Shown one piece after another: positions 19,663 through 28,090 of a stretch of 64,000 bases of DNA (its first letter is position 1; the number at the start of each line of letters is the position of its first letter). The notes beneath the pieces are model-generated. The model was not told the origin of the DNA. It did no database searches and saw only the letters and a program-made list of their open reading frames with translations. The DNA is from Hymenobacter jeongseonensis (GTDB taxonomy: Bacteria; Bacteroidota; Bacteroidia; Cytophagales; Hymenobacteraceae), in NCBI RefSeq assembly GCF_015694725.1, contig NZ_JADQDQ010000010.1, forward strand, positions 51,517-115,516, read 5' to 3'. The position numbers and the translations under genes are program-made.

Positions 19663-19732
19663 CCAGCAGCGCCCAGGCACAGCAACGGCTTCCCCAATTG
19701 GGGAAGCCGTTGCTGTGCCTGGGCGCTGCTGG
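19663..19732. repeat. 70-bp perfect palindrome, probable terminator of malQ
   Basis: Positions 19663-19697 and 19698-19732 are exact reverse complements, with the centre inside AATT and no spacer; I checked every base. It lies downstream of the glucanotransferase stop at 19861. On that strand only a weak T-rich tail follows, so it is not a textbook terminator. In DNA it could extrude a cruciform. Confidence 0.85.
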
Positions 19733-19860
19733 CTGCTAATCGTGGCAAACACATGGACAGATTTCCCACGTGCTAAATCCTGTTTTTACATGGTTGCGCA
19801 GTTACTTATAGCGTTGTTACCCAATTTAAATAATCAGATGGCACCGGCCCTTTGGCGGTT

Positions 19861-22647
19861 TCACGCCCGGCCGCTGGCTTCCACCAGTGCCCGTAGCGGC
19901 TCGTTGAAGCCCACAGCTTCCACCAGTTCTTCCAGGGGCAAATGCAGGCGGTATTTCCAGAAGTGCGTGGGGTTGCTGGGCACGTTGATTTGCTCGTCGT
20001 GCGGATTGGCGCGACGCAGGCCGGTGTCCATGGCCAGCAGGTCTTGCAGCGGGAAGATGGCCCACATGGCGGGCGAGTGCAGGTGCTGCACCAGGATTTC
20101 GCGCGCCACCCAGGGCTCGCAGTAGAACGGCGCTACTTCGCGCCAATGGCCGAGAATGGTTTCGAAGAAGCGCTGGGTGCGCACCCGGTCTTCTTCCCAC
20201 CAGCCCCGGACGGTGCTCATGTCGTGGCTGCTGGTGGTCACCACGCTCAGGTAGGGCGCGGTGTCGGGGTGGCCAAATTCGGTTTCGGGATTGGCGGGCA
20301 TGCGCTGGATGTTCAGGCCCAGAATGCCCAATTCCTTCATCACGCCGGGCACAGAGGCGGGCACCATGCCCAGGTCCTCGCCGCAGATGAGCATGTCGGT
20401 GGCGTAGCGCACGGGCGGCAGTTTCACGAGGCCCTGCTGACGCCAGAATTCCTCGTGGCGGCGGAAGAAAAAGTCCACGTAAATGTCGTCGTAGAGACGG
20501 CGGCGGTCTTCGTCCGAATCCAGCTCCCGGAACGAATAACTCTTGTTCAGGGTAATGCGCGGGTGGTAAAAGTCGTCGCCGGCGGGCACGAACAGCACCT
20601 CGTTCACCAGTTGGAACAAGCCCTTCTGCAACCAGGCAAAATAGTCAGCGTGCTCGGGTATCTCGGCTATTTTCGCGGCAACGTATTCCTCAATTTTGCG
20701 CTGGTTATCAACTGGCTCTTTTAGGTGAATGCGGCCGTAGCTGGCGTCGTACATGTACTCATCGAACACGGCCTGCGCCTCGCCCTGGAAGATGTCCTGA
20801 AGCATGTGCCAGCGGATATACGGTTCGCACAAGCGGCTGTAATCGAACCAGCCCAGGCGGCGCTCAATCTCGTGCCGGTGCAGCGGCAACGCGGGCGAAA
20901 AGTGCCCCAGCAGGCCTTCTACCGACTCAATTGGCATTTCCCAGATGCGGAAGAAGCCCAGAATGTGGTCGATGCGCAGCGTGTCGAAATAGCGGGCGAG
21001 GTGGCCCATGCGCTGCTTCCACCACTTATAATCGTCCTCGGCCATGCGCTCCCAGTTGTAGGTGGGGAAGCGCCAGTTCTGGCCGGTGGTGGAGAAATCG
21101 TCCGGTGGGGCGCCGGCCTGGCGGTCCATGTGGTAGAGTTCGGGCTGGGTCCAGGCATCTACCGAGTGGCGATAAATACCGATGGGCAGGTCGCCTTTCA
21201 GCACCACGCCGCGGCTCCGGGCGTAGTCCACGGCGGCAAGCAATTGCTTGTCGAGGTGGAACTGCACGAAGAAAAACAGACCGAATTCGTCGTAGTCGGC
21301 CGCGGTTTCGGCGGTCAGCTCGGCCAAGTTGGGCGGGGTCTGGAACTCGGCGGGCCACAGCTGGAAATCGGCGGTGCCGAACCGGTCGCGCAGGGCCGAG
21401 AAGGCCGCGTAGGGCACCAGCCACTCGGACTGGCTGGCGTAGAATGCGCGGTACTCCGGGTCGGCCAGGAAAGCTTTTTTCTGCTGCTGATACAGCAGCT
21501 TGAGAAACTTCCACTTGGCGGTCATCACCGGCTCGTAATCCACGAAATCCTTGGCGTTCAACTCCAGCTTGAGGCGGGCCAGTTCCTGGGCCGCTTTCTT
21601 GTCTTTGAGCGCCGCAATGCCTTCGAGGTGGATAAACTGCGGGTGCAGCGCAAACACCGAAATTGCGGCATATGGGTACGAATCAACCCAAGTGTGGGTA
21701 GCCGTGGTGTCGTTGATGGGCAGAATCTGCACCAGTTTCAGCCCGGTTTGCACGGCCCAATCGGTCAGCAGCTTCAGGTCGGAGAACTCCCCTACCCCGA
21801 GGCCCTGCTCACTGCGCATGGCAAAAACGGGCAGCGCCACGCCGGCACCGCGCCAGGTATCGGGGTACTGATACGCTTCGTCGTTGAAAACGCGGGCGGC
21901 CGTCTGGTCGGCGGTAGCGGGCACCATGCGGTTTTCGCCACCTTCCATGTCGAGCGCATGGCCGGCCTGCGCATCCCAGATGGCGTATTTATAGAGGCAG
22001 TCGTCGCCGGGGTTGGCGAGCTTGACGGCGGCGGCCCAGGTGGGGTACTCCCTGTCCGATAGCACGAGGGCTTTGGTGTTGTCCCAAGCGCCGAGCGCTG
22101 GGTCGGAGCCGAGGATGCACAGCTGGTGCTGGGGCTCAACGCGCGGGGCCAGAATACGAAATACGGTTTCGCCTGCGGCGGGAGCACCCGCGCTGGTTGC
22201 GGGACCAGTGGAAGCGGCTTTCGCCTTTTTGCCCTTTCCCGCTGGAGTTGCCGGAGCGCTGGGAGCTGATTGCGCCGGGCGCCGGAACAGCGCTTTGGTG
22301 AAAGCGGCGGTAAACAGTTCGTTTTCGGGCTGGGCGGGGGCGCGCCAATAGTCGGCCAGGTGCAGGCGCTGCGCCTGGGAGGCATTGAAGGCCACCTCGC
22401 GGTTGGGGCCGAACTCCCAATGTTCGCCGCCGGTGTTGGCGTCAAGCAAGATGTACTTATAAGTAAGCGACTGCTCGCCGGCCGCATCGGCCACAGTCAG
22501 CTCGTATTGCCAGCAAGTGGTGGCTTCGTTGTAGTGCATCGGGGCCGCGGTGGCCAGTTGCCAGTTGCCGAGGTCGGGGTGCGAACCGCACACGGCCAAA
22601 CGCTGCCCGAAGACGGTGCGGTAGGGTAAGGAAAAACGTAGTATCAT
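19861..22647 (-). CDS. malQ: 4-alpha-glucanotransferase, DPE2-like with tandem CBM20 (928 aa)
   Basis: Start chosen at ATG 22647, which gives MILRFSLPYRTVFGQRLAVC and opens directly into the first starch-binding CBM20 domain. A second CBM20 follows (about residues 165-270), after an Ala/Lys/Pro linker (about 135-165). The GH77 domain (about 290-928) has the nucleophile in RIDHILGFF (D560), acid/base in CGEDLGMV (E757) and a third acid in SSHDMSTVRGWW (D809). The D560-E757 gap is about 150 residues longer than in E. coli MalQ, matching the insertion of plant DPE2. Such enzymes transfer glucosyl units from maltose or maltodextrin to glycans in the cytosol. It is transcribed divergently from tamB. 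Confidence 0.92.
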   Translation of the reverse strand: MILRFSLPYRTVFGQRLAVCGSHPDLGNWQLATAAPMHYNEATTCWQYELTVADAAGEQSLTYKYILLDANTGGEHWEFGPNREVAFNASQAQRLHLADYWRAPAQPENELFTAAFTKALFRRPAQSAPSAPATPAGKGKKAKAASTGPATSAGAPAAGETVFRILAPRVEPQHQLCILGSDPALGAWDNTKALVLSDREYPTWAAAVKLANPGDDCLYKYAIWDAQAGHALDMEGGENRMVPATADQTAARVFNDEAYQYPDTWRGAGVALPVFAMRSEQGLGVGEFSDLKLLTDWAVQTGLKLVQILPINDTTATHTWVDSYPYAAISVFALHPQFIHLEGIAALKDKKAAQELARLKLELNAKDFVDYEPVMTAKWKFLKLLYQQQKKAFLADPEYRAFYASQSEWLVPYAAFSALRDRFGTADFQLWPAEFQTPPNLAELTAETAADYDEFGLFFFVQFHLDKQLLAAVDYARSRGVVLKGDLPIGIYRHSVDAWTQPELYHMDRQAGAPPDDFSTTGQNWRFPTYNWERMAEDDYKWWKQRMGHLARYFDTLRIDHILGFFRIWEMPIESVEGLLGHFSPALPLHRHEIERRLGWFDYSRLCEPYIRWHMLQDIFQGEAQAVFDEYMYDASYGRIHLKEPVDNQRKIEEYVAAKIAEIPEHADYFAWLQKGLFQLVNEVLFVPAGDDFYHPRITLNKSYSFRELDSDEDRRRLYDDIYVDFFFRRHEEFWRQQGLVKLPPVRYATDMLICGEDLGMVPASVPGVMKELGILGLNIQRMPANPETEFGHPDTAPYLSVVTTSSHDMSTVRGWWEEDRVRTQRFFETILGHWREVAPFYCEPWVAREILVQHLHSPAMWAIFPLQDLLAMDTGLRRANPHDEQINVPSNPTHFWKYRLHLPLEELVEAVGFNEPLRALVEASGRA

Positions 22648-22807
22648 GCAATCGGTGAGTTTGGGGGGTGCAAGATAAGGCAGGTGCTGGGCAGCCCGCA
22701 TCAAGCAGTGTTATATAAGCTTGGATACGAAGGATTGCCAACCCCGGCCGGGCATTTTGCGTTTGGTTCATGCGTCCTGTTGTGTTTGCCGCTTACCCCC
22801 TTCTGCT

Positions 22808-25800
22808 TTGTCCATTTTTCTGCGTCGTGCCCTTTACGGTTTGCTGGGGCTTTTGGCCTTCGTGCTCCTCATTATTGTGGTGGCAGTGGCGGTGTTACAA
22901 TTTCCCGCTGGCCAGGATTTTGTGGCCCGACGCGCCGAAAATTACCTGCGCGACAAGCTCAAGACGGAGGTTCGCATCGCCAAGTTTCGCACCGACTTCC
23001 GCCACGCCATCAACCTCGACGGCGTGTACTTGGCCGACCAGCAGCGCGATACTTTGCTTTCGGTTGGTCACCTGGGAGTGGACTTGGACATTTGGGCGCT
23101 GATGCGAAGTGAAATCAACGTTTCCAACATCGAGCTGAACGATGGCCGCGTGCGCCTGACCCGCACCGAGCCCGATTCGGTGAACAACTACGACTTCATC
23201 CTCGCCGCCTTCACCGACCCGAACGCACCGGTGGACACCACGGCCTCGGCGCTGAAGTACGACATTGGGAAAGCTCGGCTCACAAACATCTACTTTACCC
23301 AAAGCGACGAAGTGACGGGCTCCGACATCCGGGCCCGTATCGGAGAGTTCACCGCCAACATGGACGAGGTAGATGTGGACAACTCCATCTACAAGGTGGA
23401 TAACGCGGCATTGCGGCGCGCATCCATCAGCATTGTGCAAACTAAAACGGCCCCGGAAGTGGACAACCCCGCGCCCACCGAACCGCTCACGCTGCAGTTC
23501 GGCCTGAACCGGGCCACGCTCGACAGCGTGCAGTTTGTGTACAAGAACGACCCGGCGGCGCAGTTCATCAGCACCAACATTGGGTTGGCCGACATCACCG
23601 CTAAGGACATTGATTTGCAGCGCCAGCGCGTAAACCTGGGCAAGCTGACGCTTAAAAACACCACGTTTGCCTACGCTCAAAACGAGCAAGTGCCCGTGGA
23701 GCAACGCGTGGTGAACCCCGCCGAAGCAGTGCGCAAGCTCGATGAGGCCACGGACCAGGCTAAAGCGGCCACCGGGCAGGCTACCTCTTCGCCGGGCTGG
23801 CGGGTGGCACTCGACCAGTCCGACATCAGCGGCTTGGCCGTGAATTTTGACAATTTCAACCAGCCCAAGCAGCGCACGCGCATCCCGGCGCTCGACTACA
23901 ACCACCTGCACTTCACCGACCTCGTGCTGAATACGCGCGATTTGTCGTACTCCGAAAACCGCACCACGGCCAAGGTTGACAACCTGGCGGGCCGCGAGCA
24001 AAGCGGCTTCCGCATCGATAAGTGGCGGGCTAATGTGGTGTACGACTCGGTGCAAATCCGCCTCGACAGCCTGGATTTGGTGACGCCGCACACCCGTATT
24101 CGGCGCACGCTGGCCATTGGCTACGAAAGCCTGGCGGCGCTGGGCGAGACCAAGAACTTGCCCAACCTGAAGATTGAAGGCGACCTGCGCAATGTGCGCC
24201 TCGGTTTCCGCGACATTCTGTACCTGGCACCCGACCTCGCGGGGACCGCGCCCTTCAACACCGGCCCCAACCAATCGGTCTTGCTCAACGGGCAGATTGC
24301 CGGCCGCGTGGGCGACTTCACGGTGCGCAACCTGGAGTTTGTGGGGCTGCGCAACACGGTGCTGCGGGCCCGGCGCGGCCGCATTCAGGGCCTGCCCGAA
24401 GTGGATTCGCGGCTGTATGCCGACTTGGACATTCAGCAGTTCAGCACCACCGAAGCGGATATCCGCAGTTTGGCGCCCAAGGGCAGTATTCCAGCTAATA
24501 TCAGCATTCCGTCTTCGCTGTCGGTGAGTGGCACGTTCCGCGGGCGGCCCACCGTTTTGCAGTTTGACACCAACCTTCAGTTGCGCTCCAGCTACGGCAA
24601 CTTGGCTTTTAATGGCAACCTGGGCGCCAAGCAGGCCAATGGCCGCCAGCCGGTGGTGGGCAGTTTCGCAGTGGGCGGGTTCGACTTTGGTAAGCTGCTG
24701 AAAGACCCCACCATTGGACGCGTCACGGCGACCGGACGCATCAACGCCAGCGGCGACGTGCAGGACCCCGCTACCCTAGTCGGGCAGGTGAAAGCCAATG
24801 TGCAAAGCGCCGTGTACAACGGCTACACCTATCGCGGCGTGGCCGCTACCGTCGACCTCGACCGCAACCGCTACGTCATCAACGCCCAGAGCAAAAACGA
24901 CCCCAACCTCGACCTTGACCTACGGGCCGTGGTAAATCTGCGTGACGCCAACAATCCCACCTACGAGGTAACGTCGCTCAATCTGCGCGGCGCCAACCTC
25001 ACGGCGCTGGGCTTCTACACCGGCGGCGACCTGCGGGTGCAGGGCAAGCTGAACGCCAACATCACCGGCAGCAGCCTCAACACCCTCAACGGCACCTTCA
25101 GTGGCACCAACATCGTGGTGGTGAAGGACAACCAGCCCTTCGCGTTTGATACGGTACGGGCCAAAATCACCCAAACCGCTTCCCGGGCAACTGTTGATTT
25201 CAACTCCAGTATCGTGGCCGCCAAATTGGATGGCAACGTGCTGCTTGGCAATCTGGCGCCCGAGTTGCAACAGCACATTGACCGGTATTTTGACCTGCCC
25301 GGCGTGCGCTACGTGGCCAGCTCCGCCGACCGCCGCTTCACGTACGAGCTGCAGTTGAAAGACGCCAAGCTGGCCACCAAGCTGGTGCCGGGCCTGAAGG
25401 AGATTTCGCCCTTCACGCTGGCCGGCGACTACAGCCGCCAGGCCGCCAAGCTCACCGCCAACGCCAGCATTCCGGTTATCCGCTACGAAAACTACCGCAT
25501 CGACTCGCTGCGCCTGAACGTAGATTCGGATGCGAGCAAGCTGGACTACGGCTTGCGCATGGCCCAGGCCGCGCAGGATACCACGCTGCGCTTGCGGCGC
25601 CCCAGCATCATCGGCAACGTGGCCGACAACAAGATTTTCACCCGTGCGGCCATTCTGGGTGACTCGGCCAACCGCGAGCGGCTGGCCTTGGCTGGCACCT
25701 TGCAGGAGCTAACCCCGCGCGACCGCAACGACCAAGTGGTGTACCAGTTTGTGGCGGCGCCCGAACAGGTGATTAACTACCAGGCCTGGACCGCGGGCGC

Positions 25801-28057
25801 CAACAACTACGTGCGCTACTACCCTTCCGGCGCCGTGGCGGCCAATGGCCTGAACCTGACCAACGGCCGCAGCAGCCTCGCCCTGCAAAGCCAGAACCCG
25901 GCCGTGCCCACATCGCCGCTGGGCGTCACGTTCAACAACTTTGAGCTGGCCGAGCTGGCCCGCATCGTGCAGCAGCAGGATTCGCTGGTGGCCGGCACGC
26001 TCAATGGCACGGCCCGAATTGACAACCTGGGCACCCCGCGCCAGGCCTTCACGGCCAATGCCACGGTCAGCAACCTGGTTTTCCAGAAAGCCCTCATCGG
26101 CGACATTGCCCTGAATGCCACCAACCCTGCCCCCAATCGCTACGACGTGGACGCCCGCCTGACGGGCGGCGCCGCGGGCAGCGTGGGTGGCAGCGGCAAC
26201 GATGTGCGCGTGAACGGCACCTACCTCACCTCCAGTGCCACGCCGCTCAACTTCACCGTGAACGCGACGCGGCTCAACCTCAAAATTGTCGAGCCGTTCT
26301 CGGTGGGCCAGGTGCGCAGCGCTAGCGGTTACCTGAGCGGCCAGCTCACCGTGACCGGTGCCACGGCGGCCCCGCAGGTACGGGGCGCGCTCACAACGTC
26401 TGCCGATGCCGGGTTCATTGTGCCGCAGTTGGGCTCGCCGTTCCGGATGCCCAACCAAAGCCTGACGTTTGACGACCGCGGCATTGCTTTCAACGACTTT
26501 ACCGTGCTGGATTCGGCATCGAACAAAGCGGTGGCCAATGGTTATTTGCTCACCACCAATTTCATCGATTACGCCTTCGACATGCGGGCCACGACCAAGG
26601 ATTTTATGGCCGTGCGCAGCACCAGGGAAAACAACGAGCTGTTCTACGGCCGCCTTGTTCTGGACTCGGAAACGCGCCTGACCGGCCCGCTGGAACTCAT
26701 TAAAATAGATACCCGGGTGACCGTCGTGGAAGGTTCTAACCTGACCGTGGAGTCGCCCAGCGCCACGCCCACTACCGTGGAGCGCGAAGGCATTGTGGAA
26801 TTCATCGACGTGAGTGCCCCCATCGATACCATGCTGGCCCGCAATCTGGCCGTGGACACCGTAAAAGTGGCCGCCACCGGCTACGATATCACGGCCGTGG
26901 TCACCGTTACGCCGCGCACGCCCTTCACCATCGTCATCGACCCGGCCAGCGGCGACAACCTGCGCGTGCGGGCCGACGGCACGCTCAACACCAACATTGC
27001 ACCGGACGGCACCATCACGCTCAGCGGCCGGCTGGAAGTGGCGCGCGGCCAGTACCACATGTCGCTCTACAACCTGGCTTCGCGAGATTTTATCCTCCAG
27101 CGCGGCTCAACCATCACCTGGGACGGCGACCCGTATAATGCCAACCTCAACCTCACGGCCATTTATAAGGTGAAGGCAGCACCCGCCGAGCTGCTGGCCA
27201 GCCAGGGCGAGGACGACGGCACCACCAACACGGCCGCCCGCAACCGCCTTCCGTTCAACGTGCTGCTGAACGTGACCGAGCAGCTGAGCAAGCCCTCCAT
27301 CGGCTTCGATATCACCTTGCCCGAAAACCAGCGCGGGGCATTGGGCGGCCAGGTAGAAGCCAAATTAGGCCAATTGCGCCAGCCCAACCAGACGTCGGAA
27401 TTGAGCAAGCAGGTGTTCTCGCTGCTGATTCTGGGCCGGTTTGTAGCCCAAAAGCCCTTCGAAACCAGCAGCGGCGAAGGATTGGTAGCCAGCCAGCTGC
27501 GCGGCAGTGCCAGCGCCGTGCTCACCGACCAGCTCAGCAGCCTGACCGATAAGTACCTCTCGGGCCTTGGGCTGGACCTGGGCGTGACCAACCAAGCCGA
27601 CTATAGCTCCGGCGAAGCCCGCAGCCGCACCGACCTGAACGTGGCCATGCGCCGCCAGCTGTTCAATAACCGCCTGACCGTGCGCGTGGGCACCGACATT
27701 GCCCTGAGCGGCACCTCCAGCGCGGGCGCCCAGGCTACCAAGGGCCAGAACACCGCCAGCAACCTGACCGGCGACGTGAGCATCGAGTACACCCTGCTCG
27801 CCGACGGCCGCTTGCGGTTGCGGGTTTTCCGCCAAAACGGCTACGAAGACATCGACGGCCAAATCATTCGCACGGGGGCGGGCTTGGTGTTCCAGCGCGA
27901 TTACCGCGACCTGCAGGAGCTGTTCTCGAAAGTACCGGCGTCCGTCAAAGAGGAGCGGAAAGCCAATCGCAAAGTCGAGAAGGCCGAGAAAAAAGCCGAG
28001 AAAGATTCCATCCAGAGCCAGCCCACCGCGCGGGCCGATACCACGCGGGGGCGCTAA
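22808..28057 (+). CDS. tamB: TamB-type translocation/assembly module protein (about 1749 aa)
   Basis: A very long protein with one N-terminal membrane anchor (hydrophobic stretch about residues 5-35), then a mostly beta, AsmA/TamB-like rod, and a C-terminal DUF490/TamB domain (GTITLSGRLEVARGQYHM ... LILGRFV). TamB proteins span the periplasm and work with an Omp85 partner in moving lipids or outer-membrane proteins. No ATG lies upstream of the anchor in frame. I chose TTG 22808 (MSIFLRRALYGLLG); TTG 22721 is also possible, but it leaves only 73 bp to the divergent malQ start and overlaps a TAAGCTTG -7-like box. The highly charged C-tail (KVEKAEKKAEKDS) is unusual. tamL follows after 33 bp, so the two genes form an operon. 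Confidence 0.88.
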   Translation: MSIFLRRALYGLLGLLAFVLLIIVVAVAVLQFPAGQDFVARRAENYLRDKLKTEVRIAKFRTDFRHAINLDGVYLADQQRDTLLSVGHLGVDLDIWALMRSEINVSNIELNDGRVRLTRTEPDSVNNYDFILAAFTDPNAPVDTTASALKYDIGKARLTNIYFTQSDEVTGSDIRARIGEFTANMDEVDVDNSIYKVDNAALRRASISIVQTKTAPEVDNPAPTEPLTLQFGLNRATLDSVQFVYKNDPAAQFISTNIGLADITAKDIDLQRQRVNLGKLTLKNTTFAYAQNEQVPVEQRVVNPAEAVRKLDEATDQAKAATGQATSSPGWRVALDQSDISGLAVNFDNFNQPKQRTRIPALDYNHLHFTDLVLNTRDLSYSENRTTAKVDNLAGREQSGFRIDKWRANVVYDSVQIRLDSLDLVTPHTRIRRTLAIGYESLAALGETKNLPNLKIEGDLRNVRLGFRDILYLAPDLAGTAPFNTGPNQSVLLNGQIAGRVGDFTVRNLEFVGLRNTVLRARRGRIQGLPEVDSRLYADLDIQQFSTTEADIRSLAPKGSIPANISIPSSLSVSGTFRGRPTVLQFDTNLQLRSSYGNLAFNGNLGAKQANGRQPVVGSFAVGGFDFGKLLKDPTIGRVTATGRINASGDVQDPATLVGQVKANVQSAVYNGYTYRGVAATVDLDRNRYVINAQSKNDPNLDLDLRAVVNLRDANNPTYEVTSLNLRGANLTALGFYTGGDLRVQGKLNANITGSSLNTLNGTFSGTNIVVVKDNQPFAFDTVRAKITQTASRATVDFNSSIVAAKLDGNVLLGNLAPELQQHIDRYFDLPGVRYVASSADRRFTYELQLKDAKLATKLVPGLKEISPFTLAGDYSRQAAKLTANASIPVIRYENYRIDSLRLNVDSDASKLDYGLRMAQAAQDTTLRLRRPSIIGNVADNKIFTRAAILGDSANRERLALAGTLQELTPRDRNDQVVYQFVAAPEQVINYQAWTAGANNYVRYYPSGAVAANGLNLTNGRSSLALQSQNPAVPTSPLGVTFNNFELAELARIVQQQDSLVAGTLNGTARIDNLGTPRQAFTANATVSNLVFQKALIGDIALNATNPAPNRYDVDARLTGGAAGSVGGSGNDVRVNGTYLTSSATPLNFTVNATRLNLKIVEPFSVGQVRSASGYLSGQLTVTGATAAPQVRGALTTSADAGFIVPQLGSPFRMPNQSLTFDDRGIAFNDFTVLDSASNKAVANGYLLTTNFIDYAFDMRATTKDFMAVRSTRENNELFYGRLVLDSETRLTGPLELIKIDTRVTVVEGSNLTVESPSATPTTVEREGIVEFIDVSAPIDTMLARNLAVDTVKVAATGYDITAVVTVTPRTPFTIVIDPASGDNLRVRADGTLNTNIAPDGTITLSGRLEVARGQYHMSLYNLASRDFILQRGSTITWDGDPYNANLNLTAIYKVKAAPAELLASQGEDDGTTNTAARNRLPFNVLLNVTEQLSKPSIGFDITLPENQRGALGGQVEAKLGQLRQPNQTSELSKQVFSLLILGRFVAQKPFETSSGEGLVASQLRGSASAVLTDQLSSLTDKYLSGLGLDLGVTNQADYSSGEARSRTDLNVAMRRQLFNNRLTVRVGTDIALSGTSSAGAQATKGQNTASNLTGDVSIEYTLLADGRLRLRVFRQNGYEDIDGQIIRTGAGLVFQRDYRDLQELFSKVPASVKEERKANRKVEKAEKKAEKDSIQSQPTARADTTRGR

Positions 28058-28090
28058 GCTATTGCTGGACGATACTGACTGATTTTTAAT

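Noticed and set aside
20725..22062. 445-codon plus-strand frame opposite malQ
   Set aside because: Antisense shadow of conserved GH77/CBM20 codons; no signal or family motif.
25709..27058. 449-codon minus-strand frame opposite tamB
   Set aside because: Antisense shadow; composition rich in His, Arg and Gly without motifs.
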